Shown one piece after another: positions 17,270-26,768 of a DNA stretch of 47,222 bases. Every line of letters starts with the position of its first letter. Within the stretch, counting starts at the first letter, position 1. The notes under the pieces were generated by a model that saw only the letters and a program-made list of their open reading frames with translations, had not been told where the DNA came from and searched no databases. The stretch comes from Listeria grandensis FSL F6-0971 (lineage in GTDB: Bacteria; Bacillota; Bacilli; Lactobacillales; Listeriaceae). Location of the stretch: assembly GCF_000525835.1 (NCBI RefSeq), contig NZ_AODD01000025.1, positions 1 through 47,222 on the forward strand, given 5' to 3'. Made by a program: the position numbers and the translations under genes.

Positions 17270-19606
17270 TCACAGCCTCTCTTGCAAAAATAATTCGTGC
17301 ATTAATTTTTCATTTGTAAATACGTTATCCTTGTTTAGCAAATTGTTCTGAATCGCTTTACAATAACTAAAAATGTTCGGATCCTCTTCTAAAATCGCCT
17401 GAGTGAGACTTTCCGTTGTATATGATTTGCCTTCCAACAAACAAGTCGTTTTCATATCAAAGTACCAGCCAACCTTCTTTTGATAGTTTTCTGAATCCTC
17501 TTGAAGAATAATAATTTTTTTATTGAGATGTGCATAATCAAAAATAGCAGAAGAATAATCAGAAATTAAGACATCGACTAAAATAAATAGTTCTTGAATA
17601 TCTACCAGCTCATTAAAGAGACAATGAATCCGAGGATCTAATGATTTATACAGCCTACGAAGCGAGGTTTCAAGTGGATGCAATTTCACAATAACCTCAT
17701 ATTCTGGCGGCAAGTTTTCAATCAACTTCTTCAAGTCAATGCCGGTAACCTCTTCTCGCTCTTGCTTTCGCCACGTAGGGCAGAAAAGAATGAATTTTTT
17801 AGTCGCATCTAATGGTCGGTTGAAATACTTCAAATGCAGCCGCGCTTTTTCTCCATGCCTACTCCTATTTTGAATCAAATAAGCATTTCGAGGTGCTCCC
17901 ATCTCCAGAATTTCTAATTTCGGATTTTCTTTTAATAAAAATGCAGATGCAAACAATTCCGTATTAAAAGCCGAAGAAGTTAGTAGATAATCCCATTTTT
18001 TCATCCTTGGCAGAAACGCACTTAATTCTTGTTGGCGATGTTTTAGATCCTCAAGATCGGCCACCATCTTCTTAAGCGGTAAACCATGCCAAGTTTGTAT
18101 AATGACTTGATTTGCCCCTTTTCCAGCCTTATCTAACGGGTTTCCATTAACAATGATATATTTACACATCCGGAATTTTTGCAGATAGTTTGCGCTTCCC
18201 AACCTTAGCGCCTCCATACCAAAATGCCTAATTTCCATGTCCACCAACTGATTCACCGAACTGACGAATATTTTGGCATCCGGAATGTTTTGCTTTAGCC
18301 AAAGCGCCATATATTTTGGATCACCAGAAAAAGATTTCCCATGAAACGATTCGATAAAATACATATTGTCATTCACGAATGTTGTTCGCTGATACCGCTC
18401 TTTCCAAGCCTCGATACGATCCAGCATAGAATGAAGCATATTTTTAACAGAATGACTCGTCAAAAATTTCCCGATAACCGGCTTATCTTTTAAGTAACCA
18501 TAAAGTTGATAAGCCATCGGAATCTGATGAACCGGACTCGTCAAGACTTCTGTCCAAACATCATCGACACTTTTTGTTGCGATGAAATGCTTCTGTTTTT
18601 GGCGTTTAAAGGTCGCTAATTGCTGCATATAGAGCGAAACATAGTTTTGAGGCTTCGCAATGACTGGTAACGCTTGACGATAGTTGATCCGCTCCGTAGA
18701 TGCGATAAAATTCAGAACACGCGGCGCATCAGCTTGTATATCTTTCGTAATCCATTGAATATTATTAGGGTTACCATATACTTCTCTTAATACTCTGTCT
18801 TCTCCTGGAAATAAAATGGCTCGCTTCCCTTCTGCCAGCGCCTCTAATATGGAGTACCCGAACGTTTCATAACGGGATGTCGAAAAATAAATATAGTCTA
18901 CCGGTGTCCCTTGATTAAAAAACACGTTGGCATGCAGTGAATAATTATTAATCAAATTCCTGTATAACATCTCCGACGGGCCATATCCTTGAATATACAG
19001 CTTGATATGCGTTGCCTTGTGGTAATGTACGAGGTAGTCTAAAAGCCGTATTGCATATGAGATATCTTTCACATCATCTTCAAAACGAGATAAAACAAAC
19101 AAATTACTCGTAGGCTTTTGCGCTGTATTTTGTGGTAATGTCACATGATGTGTGCTAACGTGATGCACAAGCAAAGCATCGTATTTATATTTCATATGGA
19201 ATTGTGTTTTGATAGATTCTGTCGCGACTCTTACATAGTCTAATGCGTGTAAATCGGTTACCAAATTATCAGGAAGTAAACTAAGCGGTGCATGTATTTC
19301 CCCTATGACCATCACGTGCGGACAATAATGCTTAATGAGTTGTGCCAAAGGAAAAAAGGTCTCCCGAGTAATTATATATAAATCAATCGTTTCATCTTTA
19401 CCTAAATCTTGAATAGGCTTGAAGATCACCTGAGAGCTTAGTTCTTCCTGGTGGCGAAGACTTAAAATATCCGTAGGTGAAAAAGAGCGCGCGTTATAAA
19501 TCACAATCGTGATCCCTTCTTGATTAAATTCCTTCGTTAAATTTAAATTACTCCGACTCGTACCACCTGGCGAAAAAACATTAAATCCGATAATCCCAAC
19601 CTTCAT
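17270..19606 (-). CDS. Fusion protein: GT4-like glycosyltransferase plus CDP-glycerol glycerophosphotransferase (TagF/TagB-like)
   Basis: 778 residues. Residues 1 to about 340 look like a GT-B glycosyltransferase of the GT4 type (GFNVFSPGGTSRSN at the N-terminus; DYIYFSTSRYETFGYSILEAL in the donor-binding part). Residues about 400-775 are a teichoic acid glycerophosphotransferase: TWHGLPLKK (His507), KLHP near 644, and SDYSSAIFDYA from 682, the paired His and Ser/Asp motifs of TagF. The predicted product is a polymer in which glycosyl and glycerol-phosphate units alternate. GAGGAG precedes the ATG. A 17-codon reading frame upstream (from 19656) ends in ATGA over this start and may couple translation. 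CDP-glycerol comes from the adjacent cytidylyltransferase. Confidence 0.82.
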   Translation of the reverse strand: MKVGIIGFNVFSPGGTSRSNLNLTKEFNQEGITIVIYNARSFSPTDILSLRHQEELSSQVIFKPIQDLGKDETIDLYIITRETFFPLAQLIKHYCPHVMVIGEIHAPLSLLPDNLVTDLHALDYVRVATESIKTQFHMKYKYDALLVHHVSTHHVTLPQNTAQKPTSNLFVLSRFEDDVKDISYAIRLLDYLVHYHKATHIKLYIQGYGPSEMLYRNLINNYSLHANVFFNQGTPVDYIYFSTSRYETFGYSILEALAEGKRAILFPGEDRVLREVYGNPNNIQWITKDIQADAPRVLNFIASTERINYRQALPVIAKPQNYVSLYMQQLATFKRQKQKHFIATKSVDDVWTEVLTSPVHQIPMAYQLYGYLKDKPVIGKFLTSHSVKNMLHSMLDRIEAWKERYQRTTFVNDNMYFIESFHGKSFSGDPKYMALWLKQNIPDAKIFVSSVNQLVDMEIRHFGMEALRLGSANYLQKFRMCKYIIVNGNPLDKAGKGANQVIIQTWHGLPLKKMVADLEDLKHRQQELSAFLPRMKKWDYLLTSSAFNTELFASAFLLKENPKLEILEMGAPRNAYLIQNRSRHGEKARLHLKYFNRPLDATKKFILFCPTWRKQEREEVTGIDLKKLIENLPPEYEVIVKLHPLETSLRRLYKSLDPRIHCLFNELVDIQELFILVDVLISDYSSAIFDYAHLNKKIIILQEDSENYQKKVGWYFDMKTTCLLEGKSYTTESLTQAILEEDPNIFSYCKAIQNNLLNKDNVFTNEKLMHELFLQERL

Positions 19607-19687
19607 CTCGATGACTCCTCATTTTCCAAAAAAATCTCTCTCCACTTTTTCATCATGTTTACCCTTATAGAAGAGGAATACCGCGCG

Positions 19688-20086
19688 TTAGGCCTCGATA
19701 CTGCCGGCAAGCTGTTGTTTAATGTATGTCGTAGAAATATTTTTCGTTCGTTCCAGATAGCATACATTACAATAAGGCGTGAGGAAGTCAAACTGACCCT
19801 TCCAATCATCACCCATTACAAAAATATCAATTTGATTCGTTTGAATATCCGCAATCTTCTGATCCCAAGTTGTTTCAGGAATAACCTTGTCCACATGTTT
19901 GATTGCTTCGAGTAAATACTTACGTTGCTCATAGTTGTGAAATGCCTTCTTGTCCTTTAGCAGATTAAACTCGTCTGTTGATAATACGACTGTTAAGTGA
20001 TCTCCTAGCTCCTTGGCACGCTCCAAAAGGCGAATATGTCCCCAATGGAGTAAATCAAACGTACCGTATGTGATAATTTTTTTCAC
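19688..20086 (-). CDS. tagD: Glycerol-3-phosphate cytidylyltransferase
   Basis: 132 residues, the normal TagD/GCT size, starting at GTG (20086). HWGH (His14, His17) is the nucleotide-binding HxGH motif, and RTKNISTT is the variant of the family's RTxGISTT signature. It makes CDP-glycerol from CTP and glycerol-3-phosphate. As the first gene of the operon it feeds the TagF-like domain of the next gene. Confidence 0.92.
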   Translation of the reverse strand: MKKIITYGTFDLLHWGHIRLLERAKELGDHLTVVLSTDEFNLLKDKKAFHNYEQRKYLLEAIKHVDKVIPETTWDQKIADIQTNQIDIFVMGDDWKGQFDFLTPYCNVCYLERTKNISTTYIKQQLAGSIEA

Positions 20087-20157
20087 GCATCATCTCTTCC
20101 TCTCCATACTTATGATAGTTCAACAAGTGCGTTTGTGGACCGCATCAACTTCAGTAC

Positions 20158-20310
20158 ATGAACAATAAAATAACAAAAATACTACAACAACTCGGCAACC
20201 ATAAAATTCGTGCACTGCCATTTGCTCTTCGTCATAAATGATTCCCGCAAACCTTAGACGCTTTACTTGAACAAGTTGACATCTCACCTTTCACTCCATT
20301 ATTACATTAA
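20158..20310 (+). pseudogene. Short decayed coding remnant, unrecognised
   Basis: A plus-strand frame of 51 codons begins MNNKITKILQQLG, has one in-frame TGA (20239-20241), then continues FPQTLDALLEQVDISPF to a TAA. The codon pattern looks protein-like, but it is antisense to the leader of tagD and I do not recognise a family. Confidence 0.25.
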
Positions 20311-20327
20311 AGTGAGGTACGTTCCTC

Positions 20328-20356
20328 ATTATACATACCAATTCATCGATACACAA
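20328..20356 (-). promoter_or_regulatory. Promoter P2 of the tagD operon
   Basis: TTGTGT, 17 bases and TATAAT on the minus strand, about 240 bases before tagD. The surrounding 70 bases match those around P1 (15276-15304), including an upstream TATGTATAAA motif. Confidence 0.7.
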
Positions 20357-20968
20357 TAGCATTCTGAATCTTTCACTTTTTATACATATTTTTATGATTT
20401 TTGTGTAAATTACCTAGTTTTCAACCCATTTACTAGTTCATTTTTTTATTAAAACCGATTTTTGAATCTTATAGTCACTTATTTGGAATAAATCACTCTT
20501 TTTTCGTCACGATATAGAACAGCATGAAAAAGTATCCAACAACTATTTTCGATTCTATAAACCTATTTATTTCTTGTTTCATGAACGTGCAAAGATAATT
20601 TATCACCTATGCTCTACATTTTTAGGGCAACCTTAAAAAAAACGGGATAAAAAACTGAATATTCTTTCTTTTATGTTTAAAGAATTAATTATTACAAAGT
20701 AATGGCACAAAAATATAAGGCCCTCTCTGTGCTTTATTTTGAGCCAATCTTTCTGTTATCACTTACCGCTTCCCCACAAAACACCTATCTCCTTAATTGA
20801 TTATACAGCCAAGTTTATATGTATTCAAGCCTTCAAACAATAATTCACAATATCTTCACAAAAAAGAGATAAAACGCTGAAATTGATCAAATATAAGCGT
20901 CCAAAAATTAACATTCTCTACATTTTTGCATCAAATCAGAAACTATTAGAACAGTACTTTCCCTTTAT
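20357..20968. other. Long AT-rich non-coding stretch between tagD and the decayed GT2
   Basis: About 600 bases with no supportable reading frame. It holds one further promoter (20800-20828). The composition is more AT-rich than the flanking genes, as often seen in polysaccharide islands. Confidence 0.6.
20800..20828 (-). promoter_or_regulatory. Promoter P3
   Basis: TTGAAT, a 17-base spacer ending CTG and TATAAT on the minus strand. It is nearly the same as P4 at 22127-22155 and lies about 710 bases upstream of tagD, with no other gene between. Confidence 0.6.
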
Positions 20969-22010
20969 TTAGCCTGTTCCCCATTTTGCATTATTTAGCG
21001 TGCATAATGCATATATTCTAACAGGAATTAGCCATGTTGCATGGATAATAATATACATAGGTGATAATAAAAAACAAAGCCCCAACTAAAATACTCATGT
21101 AATGTATCTAGATGAAATAATAGTGACACTAAGAAAAACAACCATAAGATCAGTTCGCACGTTAACCAAAACAAGAAAATCGGTCTTTTCCAAACAAAGC
21201 GGTAGGCCCTAATACTTTCTACAAAAAACGATTTTGACCATCTAGTTTGCTGCTTAAAAAATTGTTTAGGATTCTCAGGCGCATCTGTTAAACATTGCGC
21301 TGTAGCCTGATAAACAATACGCCCTCCACCTTCATGTGCCATATTCGTCAATCTACGATCATCACCAATTGAATTTTTTCTTGCCGAAAGTTGTTTTTGT
21401 GAAATCATCTAAATTAGCCATGATAAAATCTCGTCTAAATACAGATAAAGCACCTGAATAAACTAAAACATCACCCGACAAACTTTGTGCACCACGCCCC
21501 ACATAAAAGGCTCGAGCGTAGAGAGCATCTTGATATAATGTCAGGATGTTCTTATTTCCATTGCAAACCCTTACATGCCCAGTAACACCCCAAATATTAT
21601 CTCTCGCAAATGGTTTCATAATTTCTTTAATTGTTGTTTTGAAAAAGTAACTATCACAAAGTCACCTGTCGCGTGTTTGAATCCCCATTTCTGCGCTTCT
21701 CGCTTTCCTTGATTTTTTAACAGTCATAACAGATTTAATGCGCGTATTATGATTTACATAATTAGCGATTTCTTGTGCGGCTCGGTAACCATCTTCCGTA
21801 GGACTAACCATCATCTATAAAGATAATTTCGTGAACCGTATACTCTTAAGCATTCCACAATTTGTATAGACAATGATGCATATATAAAAACATCAAGCTA
21901 CTACAAATGGAAATAATCGCTAAAAACAGTAGCCGTGACCAATTTGTCTCCTCTTTTCGATATTTATATTCTTTATTTATGACCTGCTCTTTCGCCTCTA
22001 CAGAAATCAT
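20969..22010 (-). pseudogene. Decayed paralogue of the hyaluronan-synthase-like GT2
   Basis: Pieces in several frames together give a GT2 like the one at 13814-15077. From the ATG at 22010 (AGGAAG upstream) 54 codons include a TM segment and stop at 21846. Further pieces read VHEIIFIDDG, then GVTGHVRVCNGN...GDVLVYSGALSVFRRDFI, then SIGDDRRLTN and KQQTRWSKSFF, and finally HATWLIPVRIYALCTL...AKWGTG at the end. The part holding VVIPAYNE is deleted and at least four frame breaks are present, so this is a genuine pseudogene rather than a single read error. Confidence 0.85.
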
Positions 22011-22126
22011 TCTGCTTCCTCTTTTCGAGAAACAGAATATTAAGAAAATATATTTTTATAAGACTGTTTCAACTTTTTTGCAATAAATTTCATAATCTTA
22101 TTTTCTTGACTCTACTTCTATTATTG

Positions 22127-22155
22127 ATTATACAGTCAAGACTCTGCGTATTCAA
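22127..22155 (-). promoter_or_regulatory. Promoter P4 of the decayed GT2
   Basis: TTGAAT, 17 bases and TATAAT on the minus strand, about 115 bases before the pseudogene start, nearly identical in layout and flanks to P3. Confidence 0.65.
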
Positions 22156-22263
22156 GCTTCTATAGAAAAGTTCATTATATACACATAAAAACTCCTTTCA
22201 ATCATACCGTATGCGTTTACATCATTTTATATATAATAATCATTACATAGTATATCAGAAAAA

Positions 22264-22291
22264 AAGCACCAGATCAAAAGGTCTGGTGCTT
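22264..22291 (-). terminator. asnB terminator
   Basis: AAGCACCAGA / TCTGGTGCTT with an 8-base loop; the T-run on the minus strand follows. Confidence 0.85.
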
Positions 22292-22305
22292 TAACTTATC
22301 ATTTA

Positions 22306-24171
22306 TTATTTCCCAAAATCATACTTATTTTCCACATAAACATCGTACCATATCATAAAAATAACAACCGTCCAAATTTTACGGCTATAATCTTGTTTGC
22401 CAGCACAATGGTCTTCTAGCAATTGCAAGACGTATTTCTTGTTAATTAAATGATCCGTTGGTGAATCACGAATAATAGCTTTCACCCATTGATTCATTTC
22501 GTCTTTCAACCAGTGACGGATTGGCACAGGAAATCCAAGTTTGCGACGATTTAAAACATGCTCTGGTACGAAGGCTTCTGCTGCTTTACGCAAGACGTAT
22601 TTCGTCGTACCATTTGTCGTTTTCAGTGATGCCGGAATATCTTTTGCAACACGGAATACTTCTTTATCCAAGAACGGCACACGGACTTCCAGTGAGTTTG
22701 CCATCGTCATACGATCGGCTTTCAATAGAATATCTCCACGCATCCACGTATGAATATCAATGTATTGCATGCGTTCTACTGGATTGTAGCCCACTGTTTC
22801 CGCGTATAACGGATCCGTAATTTTTGTGTAATCATGGCCAGTTTGATATTTTGGCAACAAGATTTTTTTCTCCGCTTCTGTAAACATCTTCGCATTACCA
22901 ATATAACGTTCTTCCATCGGTGTTGTTCCGCGCTCTAGGAAACTTTTACCGCGCATTCCCTCAGGCATAACATTCGCGACACCACGAAGCATCGATTTTA
23001 AAGCACTCGGCATTTTGTTAAACATCGAAAGTGAGTTTGGTTCATTGTAAATGTTATATCCACCGAAAAGTTCATCCGCACCTTCTCCTGATAAAGCAAC
23101 CGTCACGTGTTTACGCGCTTCACGAGATAGGAAATAAAGCGGAATCGCAGCTGGATCTGCCAACGGATCATCCATATGCCAAACGATTTTCGGTAATTCA
23201 TCCATGTATTCTTGCGGTGTAATGATGTAACTAATGTTTTCTACGCCTAATTTTTCGGCTGTTTCCTTCGCAACATCGACTTCGCTAAAACCGTCGCGCT
23301 CAAAGCCAACGGAAAACGTTTTGATCGCTGGATGGTATTCTTTTGCAATCGCCGCAATAATCGATGAGTCAATCCCCCCGGAAAGGAAGGAACCAACAGG
23401 CACGTCACTGCGCATGTGCATTTTCACAGAATCATACATCACATCGCGAATTTCTTTAATGAATGTATCCTCAGATTTAGCAACCGGCTGGAATTTTGCC
23501 TTCCAGTACTGGCTAATCTGCATTGATCCACCGATTTTCTTCGTGAAATAATGACCTGGCTCCAAGCGTTTAATACCTTGTGTCAATGAGTCCGGTTCTG
23601 GAACGAACTGGAAAGTCATATAATTTTGCAATGAAACCTCGTCTAGTTTCGTCGATGTCAACGCATGCAAGATTGATTTCTTCTCGGAGCCCATATAAAG
23701 CTTACCATCTTCTTCTGCATAGAAAAACGGCTTGATACCGAATGGATCGCGGGCAGCGTAAATTTTCTCTTCTTGCTTATCCCAAATAACAAAGCCAAAC
23801 ATACCACGTAATTGCTCTGCTGTTTTTTCTTTATACTTGGCATATGTAGCAATAATAACTTCTGTATCACTGCTCGTTTCGAAAGTCATACCTTCTTTCA
23901 CAAGGCTTTCGCGCAGCTCCACATAGTTATAAATTTCACCGTTAAAAATTATCCAATAACGTTCATTTTCATACGTCAGCGGCTGATGACCGTTTTCTAC
24001 ATCAATAATACTTAGGCGACGGAAACCAAATTGAACATGCTCATCCGTAAAATAACCCTCATCATCAGGTCCACGGTGCGTGATCATGTCATTCATTTGT
24101 TTAAAAGTTTCCTTTTCCTCACCAGTAATCTCAGCAATGCGGTCATGTACGCATCCAATAAATCCACACAT
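22306..24171 (-). CDS. asnB: Asparagine synthetase (glutamine-hydrolysing)
   Basis: 621 residues from the ATG at 24171, chosen so that Cys2 (MCGFIGCVHD) is the N-terminal nucleophile of the glutaminase domain; GAGGAG is 10 bases upstream. The synthetase domain carries the ATP pyrophosphatase motif FLSGGIDSS. It transfers amide nitrogen from glutamine to aspartate with ATP. In Listeria the gene normally sits next to metK; here a carbonic anhydrase gene separates them. Confidence 0.95.
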   Translation of the reverse strand: MCGFIGCVHDRIAEITGEEKETFKQMNDMITHRGPDDEGYFTDEHVQFGFRRLSIIDVENGHQPLTYENERYWIIFNGEIYNYVELRESLVKEGMTFETSSDTEVIIATYAKYKEKTAEQLRGMFGFVIWDKQEEKIYAARDPFGIKPFFYAEEDGKLYMGSEKKSILHALTSTKLDEVSLQNYMTFQFVPEPDSLTQGIKRLEPGHYFTKKIGGSMQISQYWKAKFQPVAKSEDTFIKEIRDVMYDSVKMHMRSDVPVGSFLSGGIDSSIIAAIAKEYHPAIKTFSVGFERDGFSEVDVAKETAEKLGVENISYIITPQEYMDELPKIVWHMDDPLADPAAIPLYFLSREARKHVTVALSGEGADELFGGYNIYNEPNSLSMFNKMPSALKSMLRGVANVMPEGMRGKSFLERGTTPMEERYIGNAKMFTEAEKKILLPKYQTGHDYTKITDPLYAETVGYNPVERMQYIDIHTWMRGDILLKADRMTMANSLEVRVPFLDKEVFRVAKDIPASLKTTNGTTKYVLRKAAEAFVPEHVLNRRKLGFPVPIRHWLKDEMNQWVKAIIRDSPTDHLINKKYVLQLLEDHCAGKQDYSRKIWTVVIFMIWYDVYVENKYDFGK

Positions 24172-24305
24172 CGTCACATTTCTCCTCTATTTTAAACTAT
24201 TTATGTCCTCTTTTTCAACAACGTCTATCATATCATAAATAGGGTTTGTTTGAACAGCATCGCGCAAAAAAAGAGCCAGAAAATCACGTGTTCCCTTGTG
24301 ACCTT

Positions 24306-24485
24306 CTAAGCCTCTTCATAAAAAAACAATGTTTTCACTTTCACCATGATCCCATCGTGAAAGCCAAAAGCGACACCAAAATGCTCATATGCTAGGCAAA
24401 GCCGATTACCAGCGCGGGAATGTACAATTGTACACGTAGCACTGAACCCAGCCTTTAACAACACAGATGGGTGTTTGACGGCGCT
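24306..24485 (-). pseudogene. Orphan coding remnant between asnB and the carbonic anhydrase gene
   Basis: An open minus-strand frame of 59 codons without an upstream start reads AVKHPSVLLKAGFSATCT ... GVAFGFHDGIMVKVK ... FFYEEA. It looks like the C-terminal part of a protein, but I cannot name the family. It lies where an insertion has separated asnB from metK and may be debris of that event. Confidence 0.3.
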
Positions 24486-24495
24486 CTAGGAGATA

Positions 24496-25272
24496 TTAAT
24501 TGTCTGTATGCTTCAATACTGGACGGTCATGTAGTGGTTGAATTTTGCGATTATTACCATCGTAGTATTTATTGAATTCTGCAATTTGTTCTTTGGAAAC
24601 TTCTACTGGAGTAGACATGACATACCATTCCACGTTTTCAGATAATGGTGGTGTAGTCAAAGATCCTAGATAGTGATAATATGATTTGTTTGTTGGAAGT
24701 AAAGCTGCCACATCAATTGGCTCACTAACTGTTGTTTTTTCACCTTTTTTGACATTGTTTAAAATGCTTTGGAAGGCTGGATTTGCTTTACCTTCTTTAA
24801 AGAAAACGCCAATAACTGCTAGACGGCTATCTTGATTTTCATTTACAAAGTGGGCTTCGATTGGATAATGTTTCCCATCCACTGTATGCTCACTTTCTGC
24901 ATGGAAATGGAATTGATTTAATTCAAATTTGCGCCCGTTGATAGTCGCTTGTCCACCGTCATCCACTTGAATACTATGGCCATTGTCTACTTCATCGGTC
25001 ACTTTTTGATTGTAGTTTAATTCAATAGTCCCTGTGTCCTTCATTGGCTCTGTTTTTGCTGTTTCAATATTGATTGGGGACTGCGTATCGCCTGCTTCAA
25101 ATTGCCACGATTTTTGATCATGGTAGTCTAAATGATCCTCATGTTTTGCTGTTGTCTCTGTTTTTGCTGTTTTTTCCTCTTTTTTTGTGTCGCTTGTATC
25201 GCTATTGCCACAACCTGCTACAAGAACAAGTGATGCCGCGATTGCTGAAGCTGCTAATAATTTTGTTTTCAT
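24496..25272 (-). CDS. Alpha-class carbonic anhydrase lipoprotein
   Basis: 258 residues. A lipoprotein signal peptide ends in the lipobox VAGC (Cys21), followed by a charged Lys/Thr/Glu-rich linker and an alpha-carbonic anhydrase domain. Zinc ligands are His122 and His124 (QFHFHAESEH) and His141 (EAHFV). Other family marks are SPINI and SLTTPPLSENVEW. It should hydrate CO2 at the outer face of the membrane. AAAGGAG precedes the ATG. The gene is monocistronic between asnB and metK. Confidence 0.95.
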   Translation of the reverse strand: MKTKLLAASAIAASLVLVAGCGNSDTSDTKKEEKTAKTETTAKHEDHLDYHDQKSWQFEAGDTQSPINIETAKTEPMKDTGTIELNYNQKVTDEVDNGHSIQVDDGGQATINGRKFELNQFHFHAESEHTVDGKHYPIEAHFVNENQDSRLAVIGVFFKEGKANPAFQSILNNVKKGEKTTVSEPIDVAALLPTNKSYYHYLGSLTTPPLSENVEWYVMSTPVEVSKEQIAEFNKYYDGNNRKIQPLHDRPVLKHTDN

Positions 25273-25289
25273 GTTGAAAACTCCTTTCG

Positions 25290-25302
25290 TTAAGTAACTT
25301 AA
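25290..25302 (-). promoter_or_regulatory. Candidate operator upstream of the carbonic anhydrase gene
   Basis: Perfect 6-base arms TTAAGT and ACTTAA around one central base lie between an AT-rich -10-like region (TAATAT) and the ribosome binding site. The regulator is unknown and chance is possible in AT-rich DNA. Confidence 0.3.
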
Positions 25303-25383
25303 TTATTATATTACATAATGATTCATAAGTGTGTGTATTTTTTGTGACAAAATTATGGATTTTATATGAAAATATATAAATTT

Positions 25384-25428
25384 CGAGAAAAAACCTGACA
25401 AGATTGCTTATCCTGTCAGGTTTTCTCG
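25384..25428 (-). terminator. metK terminator
   Basis: Arms ACCTGACA/TGTCAGGT extended by A/T and CGAG/CTCG pairs; the minus-strand T-run follows. Confidence 0.85.
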
Positions 25429-25436
25429 ATTATATA

Positions 25437-26651
25437 TTAGTTCACTTTTGCAAATTCTAAAAGAAATTCTTTCATTTGTGCAGCCTTATCCACTCGTTCC
25501 CACGGTAAATCAAGATCTAATCTACCAAAATGACCAAATGCTGCCGTTTGGCGATAAATTGGGCGGCGCAAATCAAGCATCTGAATAATGCCTGCTGGAC
25601 GTAAATCGAAAAATTGATTCACAGCGTTGATCAAATCTTGTTCACTGTAGTCACTCGTGCCATATGTGTCAATCGAAATTGAAACGGGGTGAGCAACACC
25701 GATCGCATAGGCCAACTGGACTTCCACTTTTTTCGCTAGCCCTGCTGCAACGATGTTTTTAGCGACGTAACGCGCGGCATAAGCGCCTGAACGGTCGACT
25801 TTAGTTGGGTCTTTACCGGAGAACGCACCGCCGCCATGACGGGCATAACCGCCATAGGTGTCCACGATAATTTTGCGTCCTGTTAATCCTGCATCTCCTT
25901 GAGGGCCACCGATAACAAAGCGTCCTGTTGGATTGATAAAGTATTTTGTTTCAGCGTCAAGAAGTCGTGTATCAATTACCTCTTCAATGACCAATTTATG
26001 CATGTCTGCTGCAATCTGCTCTTGTGCAATATCTGGATGGTGTTGTGTTGAAATTACGATTGTATCGATTCGAATTGGTTCGTTATTCTCATCATATTCC
26101 ACCGTCACTTGTGTTTTCGCATCAGGACGTAAGTATGTCAATGTGTTATTCTTGCGTAACTCAGCAATTTTACGTGCGAGTGCATGTGCAAGTGAGATCG
26201 GCAGTGGCATTAATTCTTCCGTTTCATCTGTTGCAAAACCAAACATTAAGCCTTGGTCCCCCGCTCCAATCGCATCAATTGCTTCATCCGTGTGCCCGAT
26301 GCCGCGTGATTCTAGTGCCACGTCTACACCTTGAGCGATATCCGGTGACTGCTCATCAATCGCGGTTAATACAGCACAAGTTTCTGCATCAAAACCATAT
26401 TTTGCACGCGTGTAGCCAATTTCTTTAATCGTATCCCGCACAATTTTCGGAATATCTACATAGGTCGATGTTGAAATTTCTCCTGCTACTAGCACGAGCC
26501 CCGTTGTTACCGTTGTTTCACATGCCACACGAGCATCAGCATCTTTTGTTAAAATTGCATCCAAAATCGCATCGGAAATCTGATCCGCGATTTTATCCGG
26601 ATGTCCATCAGAAACAGATTCTGACGTAAATAAATGACGGTTTCTTGCCAT
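25437..26651 (-). CDS. metK: S-adenosylmethionine synthetase
   Basis: 404 residues. The N-terminus shows [17 protein letters not shown], where the His of GHPDK is catalytic, and the phosphate-binding loop [16 protein letters not shown] is present. It makes SAM from methionine and ATP. AAGGAGG lies 9 bases before the ATG. It is controlled by the SAM-I riboswitch directly upstream, closing a feedback loop with the methionine genes at 40-47 kb. Confidence 0.97.
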   Translation of the reverse strand: MARNRHLFTSESVSDGHPDKIADQISDAILDAILTKDADARVACETTVTTGLVLVAGEISTSTYVDIPKIVRDTIKEIGYTRAKYGFDAETCAVLTAIDEQSPDIAQGVDVALESRGIGHTDEAIDAIGAGDQGLMFGFATDETEELMPLPISLAHALARKIAELRKNNTLTYLRPDAKTQVTVEYDENNEPIRIDTIVISTQHHPDIAQEQIAADMHKLVIEEVIDTRLLDAETKYFINPTGRFVIGGPQGDAGLTGRKIIVDTYGGYARHGGGAFSGKDPTKVDRSGAYAARYVAKNIVAAGLAKKVEVQLAYAIGVAHPVSISIDTYGTSDYSEQDLINAVNQFFDLRPAGIIQMLDLRRPIYRQTAAFGHFGRLDLDLPWERVDKAAQMKEFLLEFAKVN

Positions 26652-26768
26652 TCTTTATTTCCTCCTTTATTCTTCTCCATCGCGAAGTGGTTTGTAAAAA
26701 TGCGAACAGCAAGTATTTCCATTCCAGTCTCGTTCACTCATTTTATAGACATCTAAATGATGCCAACA

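Noticed and set aside
20087-22300. Possible insertion sequence in the AT-rich part of the island
   Set aside because: No transposase motif, terminal inverted repeats or target duplications were found; the debris is a decayed GT2 plus promoters.
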